From NCBI RefSeq assembly GCF_964355755.1, contig NC_092675.1, positions 24,034,412 through 24,098,411 of the forward strand: a stretch of DNA of 64,000 bases, in the 5' to 3' direction. Positions 23,789 to 36,123 of this stretch are shown piece after piece. Origin of the DNA: Antedon mediterranea (taxonomy: Eukaryota; Echinodermata; Crinoidea; Comatulida; Antedonidae). The stretch's first letter is position 1, and every line of letters begins with the position of its first letter. The notes below the pieces were generated by a model. The model was not told the DNA's origin. It was given only the letters and a program-made list of their open reading frames with translations, and searched no databases. The translations under genes and the position numbers were made by a program.

Positions 23789-25466
23789 TATATGTTATGC
23801 GCGATTTGAACGATTTGCGCAATTTGAAATTGCGCAAAAAAATCCTTGCGCAATTTGAAATTGCGCAAAGAATTCTTGCGCAATTTAAAATTGCGCAAGG
23901 ATTTTTTTGCGCAATTTCAAATTGCGCACTCAACTTGCGCAATTTGAAATTGCGCAAGAAAATCTTTGCGCAATTTTAAATTGCGCTGCACAATTTGTAA
24001 ATTGCGCAAGATAGTTCTTGCGCAAAATGACACCTTTGCGCAATTTGAAAACGAACTGTAAATTTTCAAATTGCGCAACAAAATTCTACCAGACAATCGG
24101 TATTATAATAATTTATTGGAAACTAAATAACTCAAAATAAAACATAATAAATGCGAAGATAACATGTGTATAATAAATACATAACATTTATTATTACAAT
24201 TAAATAATATTATCACTGTAACTTGAAATAAATCAAAATAAATGTAAAAATTAAGTTTTTAATATTAGTTTAAGCTAGGCCATGTAACCTAGTCAGTATC
24301 AGTAGTCCAGACCCTAGCTAGGCTAGAGTAGTATAGCCGGCCGCCCGCGCCGCGCCCGCCTGGTGGAACACCACCGCTTCGTTTTCCTTCGTCGGTTCTT
24401 CGACGGTATGCTAACTTATAACAATATTTGCACTACTAAAATAAGGAAATGCGATATTTATCTTTAATTTTGAATCATTCTTAGAAATTACTATAAAAAT
24501 ACGCCGTGGCTAAAGATACGGTACCGTATTCTAACTTCTGTTTACTAAAGGTACGGTAAAATTGCATTACGTCATAGCCAACCAATGGGGTGCTGGTACA
24601 TGTATGACGTCATCGTATAAGGACTTTGGATTTTTTTTCATATCGCGTCTCTGTTGTTTTGTGTAGAGAATTCCTATCGGCGGCGCCAGGCTGCGTGGGT
24701 GTGTGTGCGCTGCAGATGAGGGTTTTATTTTTATTCCAAATGGCCTATTTATGCCTATATTTTTTATTAAACTTTGTTTACAATGGTGACCATAAACAAC
24801 AAGCAAATGCAGACAATAAAGGGGCCCTCAAATACTATGATTTTGACAGTAGCCCCAGGCTAACGAGTCACAGAAATCAGCGCACACATGCAGCTGGCCC
24901 CAGCCTGGCATCGCTTTCCCTACACAAACAAACTCATATAATGAGGTTATAGTAGGCGTAGTAGGCCTAGCCTAGGCCTCTTTTGAAACGGTTTTCTGTA
25001 TTCTAGAATTAAAATCAACATGTTTTGGCTTTTCAATAATAATAACAGACGTAGGCTACATTTAGTTTTTGTCACACACGATGGCGATAATAGCGATAAA
25101 TAAAGCATAAAGAAAATGCGGTTGATCACTGTTTTCGCGATATGAAAAAAATCCACAAAGTCCTTATACGATGACGTCACACATGTCCCAGCACCCCATT
25201 GGCTGGTTATGACGTAATGCAATTTTACCGTACCTTTAGTAAACAGAAGTTAGAATACGGTACCGTATCTTTAGCCACGGCGATAAAAATATGGGTGTGC
25301 ATGATTTCACAATCTGTCGAAAAACCTTGCGCAATTTGCAGATTACTTGCACAATTTAATACGTTGCTTGCGCAATTTGAAACACATGTTTCAATTCAAA
25401 TTGCGCAAGGATTTTTTTTGCGCAATTTCAAATTGCGCAAATCGTTCAAATCGCGCATAACATATA
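23789..25466. mobile_element. 1.7 kb palindrome-rich fold-back element upstream of RNF146
   Basis: The outer inverted ends are TATATGTTATGCGCGATTTG (23789) and its mirror ending at 25466. Next to each end lie arrays of the near-palindrome GCGCAATTTGAAATTGCGC, about eight to ten units at 23815-24085 and fewer at 25325-25445. Inside is a second inverted pair of about 147 bp (24502-24647 and 25135-25282). Both inner arms contain a CCAAT box (24582-24586 and 25198-25202) and the CRE palindrome TGACGTCA (24605-24612 and 25172-25179). The centre is GC-rich near 24330-24420 (CCGCCCGCGCCGCGCCCGCC). Small open frames here come from the repeats. It may contribute promoter sequence to RNF146. Confidence 0.75.
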
Positions 25467-25468
25467 CG

Positions 25469-26650
25469 CAGGGATGTCACCAGCTTTTTGGAGTGCAGGT
25501 CGGCAAATTCCGCCCGGGGGGGGGGGGGGGGTACACCCCCGGGGGGTATACCCCCGGGGGTTGTCGTTATTTTAGCGAAACATAAAGAATTATGAAAATA
25601 AATAACAACAAATTGCGTCAGGTCTAGACCTAACCTTGTACCACCGGGGAGTCGCCGTTAATATTCGCGAAAACAAAAAAACGCATACGAAATGAATAGC
25701 AATAGATCGCGTCAGGCTTAGGCCTAGCCTTGGTAGACACTACGACCACTACTAGGCCTAGCCAAGGCTTAGATAGATGCCCCAAAATCTGAATTCCACA
25801 AAAACAGGCGCTTCCTTATTTAGGCCTAATCCCTAATCAAATACTGTAGATAAATTATTAGCCTAGACCTTAATACTACTTGTTGCTCGATATAATGTTC
25901 GTGTTCTTTTGCGCGAGAGTTTTTTAGCGTATTCGCGAATTCCGGATTTTTTGTTTCACAACTGTGCGGCAAGCATGTAGTGCATGGCCGGCAAGAACAG
26001 ACACGTGTTTATCCAGGGACGTGTAATTATTGTACCATGCTCGACGATCATTAACGAACGAAATTGCCGGGTCTCACTGAACCATGCGCATGTTTTTTTA
26101 TTTTTTTTAATAGTTCGTAGAGTACAAAAATGTAAAACTAGTAACATAATATAATTAAAGCAGGGTGACAAAACATTCAGCAATTACAAATTATTTTGTT
26201 TGGGTCTATGTAGTTGTACATTTTTAATTACTGCGTACTTGTTTGTATTTTTAATCTGTGCAAAATAAAACGCTTGAATGGTCGCTTTGTGAACTTTAAA
26301 CTTGTACACTGTGCTGTGTAGCACGTTGTTCGCCATGACTCACAAGCTGTAACAATGAATACCAGGGCAGGGTAGGCCTGGTATTGTGTTACAAATAAAG
26401 TAACGTACGTAACCACGGAAACATTTGCTGTAGTCTTTTGTCTTATCTATATGAATGAGGCTAGCTTGTCTGTAATTAACGATGTGCTAGGTAAAATGTT
26501 TCAGTACGAATTTTAGTAAGGCCTAGGCCTAATATAAATATCGTAATGATTAATAAATAATAGTGGTGGTCGGCAGCCTGTAAATCCTGGTCGGAAATGT
26601 TGAGTGCTGGTCGGGGCCGACCAGCGCCGACCAGCGTGGTGACATCCCTG
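25469..26650. mobile_element. 1.2 kb DNA-transposon-like insertion, CAGGGATGTCACCA ends
   Basis: CAGGGATGTCACCA at 25469 is mirrored by TGGTGACATCCCTG ending at 26650. TATACG occurs directly outside both ends (25463-25468 and 26651-26656), consistent with a target-site duplication. The ends resemble the CAGGG-type termini of hAT elements, although those normally make 8-bp duplications. No transposase frame is visible, so it is presumably non-autonomous. It abuts the fold-back element at 23789-25466. Confidence 0.65.
25514..25560 (+). repeat. 16-base G run with CCCGGGGG palindromes
   Basis: Sixteen consecutive G residues at 25516-25531 are followed by TACACCCCCGGGGGG and TATACCCCCGGGGG. The run can form G-quadruplex or hairpin structures. 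Its length may be unreliable in assembly. Confidence 0.8.
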
Positions 26651-26656
26651 TATACG

Positions 26657-27163
26657 TATACCTAGGCATAGTTTCTGTCTTTGAAAGGAAAGAGCTGATT
26701 CCTGTGTGACAGCAGGGTGCAGCAACAGTGACTGACTGAAAGCTACACTATAGGCCTAGGCAGCTATATTGTCTAGCTAGCCTACTACTACTGGCTAGGA
26801 ATCACCCTGGCTAGCTAGGCTAGAGAGGCCTAGATTAGAGAGCAGACAGCAGTGACCTGTTTTGATCAATCTGATGAGTATGTGGCGATACCCAAACTGT
26901 ATGCAAAACTAGAGAACATCTGATTAGGACAAATTAATATGCAAACACTTTAAAACGGTATGTCGTTTATAAAATGTACAATATTTACCGTAAAAACTTT
27001 ACCAGGTTTCCAGTCTTTTTTTCATGTCAAAACAATCACAGGAAACAACAATTTCTTTTGTACCCCCTCTACGGTGTATTGAAAACCGTACAAAATTTAT
27101 TTCACAACCGCCCTCTATAATTATTTTTTTCGTCGCTCTTTTTTTTTTCTTTCTACCGGCATC
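26657..27163 (+). promoter_or_regulatory. Upstream region of EIF3E
   Basis: About 500 bp lie between the transposon and the EIF3E start. It contains (AGGCCTA)-type short repeats at 26750-26830. A long pyrimidine tract (CTCTTTTTTTTTTCTTTCTACC) ends about 8 bp before the ATG. A 5' terminal oligopyrimidine start is usual for translation-factor mRNAs, so transcription may start in this tract; that is inference. Confidence 0.4.
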
Positions 27164-30100
27164 ATGGCGGAATACGACCTGACTTCAAAAATTGGTCAAT
27201 ATTTAGATCGACATTTGGTGTTTCCCCTTTTGGAATTTTTGTCAGTAAAGGAGGTAAACTGCTATAACTATACTTGATTAAACAATGGTCTTAATTGTAT
27301 GTATTTTAGGTGATTAATACAATGAAAACAAGCAATCATCTGGATGAGTTGTACACATCATGCATGGAAATGCATGATTGATTAGAAAGCATGTAGGCTA
27401 GCCTATAGGCCTGGGATGACATGTGTTTTTTTTTTGTGTGGAGACGATTCGGCCCAGCCAGGGATGTTTCGGCCCATTTAGGAAGTTAGCTGTTCTTGGT
27501 AGGACGGCGCCATATAAAAACCTTAATAATATATAAACCTCCTTCATGATGGAAATAGACCTATTATATGTACCTACCCTACTAGACTTTTCTGCCTATC
27601 TATTGTATTAGGGCCTACTGTTTTTTAATGGGTTTTTTAACCATTATTTTAACCAGCAATTTTTATTATCAGTTAATAAAAACTGCCAAGAAATTGGACT
27701 CCTAATTTGTTCGCACAGTTAATAATTGTTTATTTTTTTCGCAGGATAAACAGGACATTTTTAGTTTTATCTTTCATTAATTATCAAATAATTAATCTTT
27801 ATAGATTTACGATGAAAAGGAAATGCTTCAAGGAAAAATTGATTTGCTAAGCAACACTAACATGGTAAAACTTCGCTTTACATTAAGCCGATTTTCCACT
27901 AGGCGAATTTGTTCGCGCGAATCGAACGCGCCAGTTTGTACGCATGTGTATTCATGTTTACGTCTTCCAAATCCTTCTCTACGCATGCGTATTAGCTGAC
28001 GCCTTCGATTCGCGCGAACAAATTCGCCTAGTGGAAAATCGGCTTTACATTATTTTGTCTTTTATTAAATTCTAAATTATAACAATAAACAATAAATGGA
28101 GTGCTGGATAAACACTCTTTGCATAATTTGATCTGCAATTTACAAAGCAGTTTGATGCAATTTGATAGTTTAATATTAATTTTGTGTTATTTGAGTGAAA
28201 TGAATATCATTCGGAATGATCACACTTTTTTTTTGTAGGTGGATTTTGCAATGGATGTGTTCAAGCAATTGAATACAGAGGTAGAGGTACCACCTAGTGA
28301 GTAGTAACGCTTTCTAAAACCAGAAACCCAGAATATTGCTAATATGTTGTCAGTACATTTAATTAGTTTTTTTTATAAATCCAGCATTAAGATATCTACA
28401 ATAGTACAAACCATTTTCACCCATCATCAACATATTAAAATTGATGATATTTAAAAAGTCTGGTATATTTTTGCTGTATCTTTAAATGTTTTGATAAAAT
28501 TGCTTTTATCTACTGAAAACACCTCTCTTACACAACCTTGAAAAGATAGCCTTCTATAACATATTTCTCTTTTTCTTTAGAGCTGCGTGAAAAAAGGACA
28601 GAAGTTGTTTCTCAACTGAAGAGGCTTCAATCCCAAATTGACCCAATTGTTAAAATTTTCCTTGACCCTGAGGTCAGCAAGCAAGTCCAGTCTACAAGGG
28701 ATGGACAACAGCTATTTGAATACCTGAAAAATGAACACAGTGTAAGATCTTTTTTTTTTGCTTATTTCTATAAAAAGTGTCCATTTCATTTGTAAAACTC
28801 AATTAATTAATGTAAAAAATGGTAGATTGTTGCACTAAATACTTTAAAATATTACTAAAATAGTACCAGCTTACTCATGTTAGAGAAGAAACAAATGGCT
28901 TCTTTAAATTGTATTGTTTCAAGGTGAGAACCATGGGGAATTTTTTATAAATGTTTTGAATATTTCTGGGTGGTACACAACCAACAGTGACATGCTGAGC
29001 TAAGGGAGATCTGGAAACATCTTTTTAATAGGCTCATTATGTAGGCTAGGTCTCCTAACTAAATGCATCTATTTTTACTCGGGGTACCCGAGTCTAGGAC
29101 TCTCTCATCTTCTCCTCCATCCGACACTATTGAGTAAAAAGTGCGATTTATAAAGTACTACTCCTCCCTTATTCATTGTAATATTGAGCTGGGATTTGGC
29201 TTGAATATACTACAGGGACATGTTCTCAAAGCTATAGAGCTGGATTATATTTCAAACCGGATGCAGCCATATGACGTCTCGAAGATGGTACCGTATAGCC
29301 GTATTTGGTAGCGAGGTTATTGATGTGTATGTGACGTCACATCCCGTCTTATGACGTCATTACAGCTTCTTTTGTTGTACCCTGAGTATCGCACCTTCGT
29401 GCTTGTTCTTCTCTGTACCAGATATTCCCTCTCATTTCAAAATGTTGTTAAATATACTGACAATACTAACCAACCAAGCAACAACTTGCTTGGTTTTGGG
29501 AGAATTGACTGATTCTGTACTTGAATATTTGACCTCCATAATTATATTATATTTTGTTTGTTTTTAGTTTACTGCTGAGATGGTTGAGTTACTTTTCCAG
29601 TATGCCAAGTTTCAGTATGAATGTGGCAACTATTCTGCAGCTGCTGAATATTTGTATTTCCATAGAGTACTGGTAAGTATTGTGTGATTTTAAAACTAAA
29701 TCTGTATCCATGTTTTTTGTTATGAAAACTGAAAATGTGAATGTGCAAGTCGATGCAAATAATGAATGTTTATAGCATATTTTTATCAGTTGAAAGATAG
29801 CATGTCCATATATAGACCAGTACATCTTTCAACGAATTAAAATACTATATCCATTCCATAAATAAAATAAACCATTGTTTAAAAAAGCATTACACAGCAA
29901 AATTTAAATAATTAAGCTATGTATATGTGACTGTGTTACACACTACAATGCACAACAGTCAATATCGTTGTTATTTTAATAGAATTACATTAAGGTATAA
30001 TGAAATAAATTTTGTTTTCTTTCTTCATTAGGTGTCACCTAGCGACCCTTGCTTCATGAGCTCATTATGGGGAAAATTAGCATCTGAGATTTTAATGCAG

Positions 30101-33100
30101 AATTGGGAAGCTGCTCTTGAAGATCTAAAGAGATTGCGAAATACTATTGATTCAAATGTAAGGCTTCAAATAAAATTACCTGTTTGTGAGTGAGTGGAAA
30201 TGTAAGCTGGTGGTTGAAATTGATACAGCATTTATTGACTGTGTGTTCTGTAAAAGGGAAGTGTCACATTGTTACAGTGATTAAATTTGCTATGTTTAAT
30301 ATTTTGTTTTGTAGCAAGCATTTGTGTCACCTCTCCAACTGCTTCAGCAAAGAACATGGTTAATACATTGGAGTTTGTTTGTATTCTTCAACCATCCTGA
30401 AGGCAGAGATGACATCATTGATCTATTCCTATATCAACCTCAGTAAGAACACCTATAATTTGTATAAACGTTTAATTGTACTGTACATTACAGCTACGCA
30501 TAACCCTTTGTAGTCTATGCCCATGTAGATTGCAGTCCTACAAGGTATTATTATTACCTTCATTTCTCTACAAGTTGGATATATTTAACACTATACTTTG
30601 TAGTCTATGCCCATGTAGATTGCAGTCCTACAAGGTATTATTTTTACCTTCATTTCTCTACAAGTTGGATATATTTAACACTATACTTTGTAGTCTATGC
30701 CCATGTAGATTGCAGTCCTACAAGGTATTATTATTACCTTCATTTCTCTACAAGTTGGATATATTTTACACTATATTTTGTAGTCTACGCCTGTGTAGAT
30801 TTTAGTATTTTATTGTAATATCTACATGTCTCTACAAGTTCGATCATAGGGCTAATAAACAAACACCATTGTTTCCAGCATTTAAAACAAAAAAAATGCT
30901 GCAAATTGTAAATGCCTAAATGGTATTTATAATAATAGATAGTATTTTAGTATGTTTTAGCCTTATTATCAAAAACAAAAATGTTTGCTGATAAAGTTTC
31001 TTTACTACTTCTGCTTGTTTTTTTCTTAGTTACTTAAATGCTATACAGACCATGTGTCCGCACATTCTACGATACCTTACTACAGCTGTAATTACAAACA
31101 AGAAACGACGACAATACTTAAAAGATCTCATAAAGGTTATACAACAGGTAAGGTTGTCAATTATTTAAAACGGAAAAAGTATGGCTGATTTAGATAGTTA
31201 CTAGGATAACGCAGAATTGTAAACGTCTTCAATAGTATTAATTGTATAGTTGCTGAACTTTCTTTTTTGACCAATTTTTCACCTGTGTGTATTTTTTATT
31301 TAGTTAGTTCTATAACTTTACTAGGATAAGTACCCTAGTTCTGACAAGGCCTAGACTCGGCTGGTATCCCCATATACTTTGGTTTGGGTGCTGTAAAGAG
31401 ATTCCTCTTTCTCTTTCCCTTTTCACAGCCCTTCAAGACTTTGTTTTTTTACACTATACCAATTTATTATTATACAATAATAATATTTACTTTTGTAGGA
31501 GTCGTACACTTACAAAGATCCAATAACAGAGTTTGTTGAGTGTCTTTATGTTAATTTTGACTTTGATGGTGCTCAACAGAAGTTACGGGACTGCGAAATT
31601 GTAAGTATAAATGCAGGCTGGTTTAATGTGAATCGTGTACCCTGTTTCCGCAGTCGGTATGTGTCTTATGTCAGCCTAGCCTAAATATTATGGCTTTCAA
31701 ATTTGATGCGCTCACCATTATAATGTTTTTTGTTTTATTAGGTGCTTGCAAATGACTTTTTCTTAGTTGCTTGTCTGGAAGATTTCATTGAAAACGCCAG
31801 ATACTTTATTTTCGAAACATTCTGTCGCATTCACAACTGCATCAGCATAAGGTAAAGTCTTTATACATTGATTTCCAAAGTGGATCAGTGTATACAAAAT
31901 ATATGTTTATTCTTTGTTAATTTTAGTAGTTAATCATAGTTATTGTGGATTGATAATCTTGCACTCTGTTTAAACAGTTGTTTTTATTTGTAACATTGTC
32001 CACTACACTTTGGGACCGTTATCATAAATCCCACTATTAATATGAATCTATTATTATACATTAAAGCTTGGTTCCCATGGGGATGTAAGTGTAATGCAAG
32101 TAATTTATTTATTCCAACTGTTGGTTGTCATTGGTCAACTTACTTGCGCTTAAGTCCTTTCGTTACATTCTAGTGGGAACCAAGCTTAAAGGCACCGTTT
32201 CTACACACAACCAATGTTGAATAATTATTGGTATTTTTTTTCAATGATTTTTGATTTTGGGATTTTCAGCACAAGATAGTATACCTCACATCTGACACTA
32301 TTAATTGTACTGTTGTGCACAGCTTAAAACCCCAATATAGAAAAGTTATTAATTTTGTTGATATTTATCCATTTTAATTGGCTCATATTAATGTATTAAT
32401 TAATTTATTTACAAACAACAAATTATACATACGTCAAGTATAAATAAATAGAACAAAAGTTGTACGGAAGAAGAATATTTTTCTTCTTCTTCTTTATTGT
32501 ATCAAACAAAAACAATTTCCAATACAAAAGGTAGCCAAGGTATAGCCGAAGCTAATCAAGCTTGGTACCTTTTATCTTAACTAACTTAAGCTACGAAATT
32601 AACAAATAAATAACAGAACTTAAAAGAAAATAAAAATTTGATAACGTCAAAAACAAAACAAAAAATGTTGAATAATAAATAAATAACATAACATAAAGTC
32701 CTGTATGTACTATACTGTAAGTATGTAAGTAGTGTACTAAGTTAAAAGAGATATTTATTAATTGTTATCTTGTTCCATTACAACAAAAGGTAAATAAATG
32801 TTACTTTGAACTTTGTTTTCAGTATGCTGGCAGAGAAATTAAACATGAATCCGGATGAAGCTGAGAGATGGATTGTAGAACTGATTAGAAATGATGTCAG
32901 ATTGGATGCCAAGATTGATTCTAAATTAGTGAGTGATTAATATATGATGATATTACAACTTTAAATACCTTCGAACCTCCTTTAAGTCTGTTGAAGTAAT
33001 TTGCGTTGAGGCGGCCTCATTCAACGATTTCACAGGAAAAAGGACATTCAGGATTTACGTCAAAATATTTTGGATCACTGAAATGTTAATGGCTGATAAC

Positions 33101-34333
33101 AAAAGGGGTTAAAATCAATAATCCAAAGACTACAATAAAGGCCCATTTACACTAGGACGATAACGATTAAGGATAAATATATCAACATGCATTTTTTTAC
33201 ATAAAACAAAAGAAATTAGAAAGGTATTCATTCAGAACTATAGGATAATCATTTATGCTGTCTTTGATAAAAATAATATTTTTTAAATTCCCATCAAATG
33301 ATGTCATGATAAGTATAAAAACAATAAAATCATTGTATCGTCACAATATTTTTGCTCTTACTAATCATGACGTCATTTGATTGGATGTGTGAAAATATCA
33401 TTTTCATCAAAGGAAGCATAGATGGTTATTCTATAGTTCTATTTTATATATTTTTTTGTCTATTTGTCATCGATTGTTATCATCCTAGTGTAAATGGGCC
33501 TTATGTCTGCTAATAGGTTTAACTATATTTATACAATAATCATATTTAGAATATCTCTATTTAAATTTTTTTTTTCTATAGGGACATGTTGTTATGGGTG
33601 TAAAGTCTGTGTCACCCTATGAGCAAGTTCGTGAAAAGACCAAAAATTTAGCCTTCAAGAGCCAGATGTTGGTCATGAATATAGAAAAGAAAGAACAAGC
33701 TATAAGAGCAAAACTGTCTGGGGTAAAAAGACTTATTTCTGATATTATCTCCTTTGTTTGGTTCCTCAAAAGCTTAAACAAAGAAAGAATTTGAAGCCTC
33801 TCCCTTTAAAATATTTGAATTACTGTATATGTGACATTAAATATAGCCTATTGAACCAAAAAAATATTAAAATATATATATGCATATATAATGCGACATT
33901 TATATAGGACTATTTCATGAAGATCAGAGCACTGTGGACTTAGATTCAACAATATTTGTCTCCCCTAAGGGTCACATCGTGTCATCGGCAGCCAAATACG
34001 GCGCCATTACGTCTGTCCACGACAAATGTGTGTGAACTAGTACACCGGGGTAACCCCATACTCATCTCAAAAGATGTACTAGGTTCTTTAAAGTGCACAA
34101 ATATAAATACTTTACATAGTAAATTCATTAAATAAACATTTGATTTTGTTATACTGTAATATGTATTTGTTATAAACAATTGCATTCTGGCTGAAAAACC
34201 ACCGTAGCACTACTTAAGCCTAGTGATTTAAATTTGGTTTGTCAACCCGATTTTGATGTGTGAATTTGAAAGTAAAATATAATAATTGTTTAATCCACAG
34301 GCACCACAATGGGGAGCACAAGATGTGTATTGA
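27164..34333 (+). CDS. EIF3E: Eukaryotic translation initiation factor 3 subunit E (INT6)
   Basis: Thirteen coding exons join in phase to 445 aa, the same length as human: 27164-27253, 27805-27864, 28239-28296, 28581-28741, 29568-29672, 30032-30157, 30315-30442, 31030-31147, 31499-31600, 31742-31851, 32823-32928, 33582-33722 and 34301-34333 (stop TGA). The protein begins [20 protein letters not shown] and ends [10 protein letters not shown]. Conserved landmarks include [57 protein letters not shown] and [15 protein letters not shown]. The PCI domain lies in the C-terminal half (roughly 220-400). eIF3e is part of the eIF3 complex that loads mRNA on the 40S ribosome. Introns carry several MITEs and a 90-bp tandem repeat. 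A candidate AATAAA is at 34880-34885. Confidence 0.97.
27886..28044. mobile_element. MITE with TTA duplication in EIF3E intron 2
   Basis: The ends AGCCGATTTTCCACTAGGCG and the mirror image continue into AATTTGTTCGCGCGAATCGA on both sides. TTA at 27883-27885 and at 28045-28047 flank the 159-bp element. A related longer copy lies at 35107-35384. Confidence 0.8.
30507..30840 (+). repeat. 90-bp tandem repeat, about 3.5 copies, in EIF3E intron 7
   Basis: Units starting TTTGTAGTCTATGCCCATG at 30507, 30597 and 30687 are nearly identical; a fourth at about 30777 is partial and diverged. Because 90 is divisible by three, the array stays open in one frame for 109 codons, but the intron position, lack of splice context and AT bias argue against coding. 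Confidence 0.85.
32065..32186. mobile_element. MITE with TAA duplication in EIF3E intron 10
   Basis: The inverted ends are AGCTTGGTTCCCA and its mirror, with TAA at 32062-32064 and 32187-32189. The element is 122 bp, with GCAAGTAA and TTACTTGC inner repeats. Confidence 0.7.
33139..33501. mobile_element. MITE in EIF3E intron 11
   Basis: AGGCCCATTTACACTAGGA with CGATAACGAT is mirrored by ATCGATTGTTATCATCCTAG, then TGTAAATGGGCCT. The flanks are TAA and TAT, so a Harbinger-type 3-bp duplication is possible but imperfect. The element is 363 bp. Confidence 0.7.
33960..34110 (-). repeat. Dispersed repeat fragment in EIF3E intron 12
   Basis: AGGTTCTTTAAAGTGCAC near 34080 is the inverse of a motif at about 4430. 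The GC-richer segment with GGCAGCCAAATACGGCG and ACACCGGGGTAACCCC stands out from the intron. It is an inverted relative of the 4340-4465 repeat. Confidence 0.45.
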
Positions 34334-34601
34334 AGATGATGTCAAACTAGAAATACAACTACATGTTTCATATGCAGTACAACAAGCAGATAGTTATTGT
34401 ATTATCTCTCTACTTTTTGTTTCTTTACAAATATAATATAAACATCATATAGAATCTCTACAATTTTAGTAACTATAAAAATAGTTTCCAAATAGTTTAG
34501 TTTATAATCATTTAAAACTGAATGTTCAGTGCAAGCATATTTAGCTATTTAGTTTTGTGTATTTATGATGCATCTACAGTGGTAGATTTCACTTTCAGTG
34601 T

Positions 34602-34766
34602 AAAGTTTTGTCTACACTATCAAACTACTATGACAAACTAATTTGATGTGCCTAAATATGGTGGTGATATGCCCAAATATAGTAGTGATATGACATCATC
34701 ATGTCTATATATGGGCACATCACATTTCTTTGTCACATAAAATTTGATAGTTTAGACAGAGCTTAA
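34602..34766. mobile_element. AGCTCTGTCTACAC-family MITE, copy c
   Basis: The ends TTTTGTCTACACTATCAAAC and TTAGACAGAGCTTAAGTC flank a core with GATATGACATCATCATGTC. It lies in the EIF3E 3' UTR. Confidence 0.7.
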
Positions 34767-35004
34767 GTCAGGTTTAAAACAAGGCCCAAATTAAATAGAT
34801 CAGGCAGTAAATTACTTGCACATAATATTGTGCCAATTCCATAGTAGTGCTGAAATTATGTTAATCTGATTTGTATTTAAATAAACTATTGTGATTTGTA
34901 ACCAATACAGGTTTGCTTTATATATACAGTAGAGTACTGACTTTATATAATGGAAATAGTCCAGCAGCTCCATACTACATCAAACACAAGTTCTCCATGT
35001 GCTT

Positions 35005-35104
35005 TAAGCTCTGTCTACACTATCAAAAAGGTGGTAGTGATATGTCATGTCCATATATGGCACATCACATTTTGTCGCATAGAGCGACCGTGCAGACAGA
35101 CCTA
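35005..35104. mobile_element. AGCTCTGTCTACAC-family MITE, copy d (truncated)
   Basis: It begins TTAAGCTCTGTCTACACTAT, has a shortened core with CATGTCCATATATGG, and ends in a degraded GCAGACAGACC. It abuts the next MITE. Confidence 0.55.
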
Positions 35105-35106
35105 TA

Positions 35107-35384
35107 AGCCGATTCTTTCCACTAGGCGAAATTTGTTCGCGCGAATCGAAAGCGTCACTATGTGTATGCGTATTCAAGTTTCTGTTTTTCATACTCCCTT
35201 CAACGAATTCTAGTACCTTTGATTTTTCGCTTCAGCGAAATTTACTAGTTCGAATTGTTTCTACTTTTTGCGAAGCGTATTATTGTGCAACCAATCAGAA
35301 CTCAGGAAATGAGCTATGACACTTTCATGAGCACTCATGCGAATCGAAATGCTCAGCAACCACGCGAGGAGTGGAAAATCGGCT
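35107..35384. mobile_element. MITE related to the 27886 element
   Basis: AGCCGATTCTTTCCACTAGG, followed by TTGTTCGCGCGAATCGAAAG, is mirrored by GGAGTGGAAAATCGGCT. It is longer (278 bp) and more degenerate than the intron 2 copy. Confidence 0.65.
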
Positions 35385-36077
35385 TAAGTTCATTTGTTTC
35401 CTGTTCATTAAAATATAAAACAGTCATACAATTCCACCAAGAAATTTGAAGACCTAAAAGGAAATATGTTAAATACAAACATCCTTTTATTTCAAGTGTC
35501 CTTGAGGCATGTGCCATTGCAGAAATAGATAACAGTTTGAGCAAATGGAGAGCCTTGCGAGGCACACTAATCCACGTTAAATATTTTGACCATGTTATAG
35601 TATGCTAACTGTAACAAATTTTGGGTTAAACCCATGCACAGGTTAACATAACTATTGTTAACGATTTTGAAAGTTACAATGAAAAAAATATAAAACTACA
35701 AAGTAAAGTTAGACAATCCTTTATTTCAATCTTGTTTGAGTTGAACAAATCATACTTTTGAAGTATCTTTATAGTAACAATATTTAACTTCTCACCATAT
35801 TATGCACTTCACGTGTTAGTATTTATTTAATCTTTTGAAATGTTCATATAAATACAGTAGTTTATATTGTGTTGGAAAACAATTGATTTTTACCAAAACA
35901 ATAACACACTTTTATTTTAGGAAATTGTATTTGATATTTTGCTTCAAGCTTCCCTGCTCTGACTCAAAATACATGGAAATTTTCTCCAAAAAACTTGCAT
36001 TGTCAATATATATATTTCTGTTGATTTCGTAAAAGCAGCTCCACATGCGTGGATGATGATAAAAGGTGAAACTATCA

Positions 36078-36083
36078 TTTATT
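36078..36083 (-). terminator. Candidate HADHB poly(A) signal
   Basis: TTTATT on the plus strand reads AATAAA on the minus strand, 41 bp past the HADHB stop codon. Confidence 0.45.
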
Positions 36084-36123
36084 TACAATTTCAATCTATT
36101 AATTTCAGTGTATTGCAACTCTA

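Larger units (their letters stand above)
34334..36123. other. Convergent intergenic region, EIF3E and HADHB 3' ends
   Basis: This interval holds the EIF3E 3' UTR up to the candidate AATAAA at 34880-34885 and the HADHB candidate signal at 36078-36083. Two MITE families lie between them. The small open frames seen here lie in those repeats. Confidence 0.6.

Noticed and set aside
23815-24085. Regularly spaced palindromic repeats resembling a CRISPR array
   Set aside because: Spacers are short, variable and related to each other, the DNA is eukaryotic, and the same repeats form both ends of an inverted-repeat element.
24626-24952. 108-codon open frame on the plus strand
   Set aside because: It lies inside the fold-back element between its inverted arms, and the composition follows the repeat. 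There is no homology.
30476-30805. 109-codon repeat-encoded frame as a protein
   Set aside because: It is a 90-bp minisatellite within an EIF3E intron; it is open only because the period is a multiple of three.
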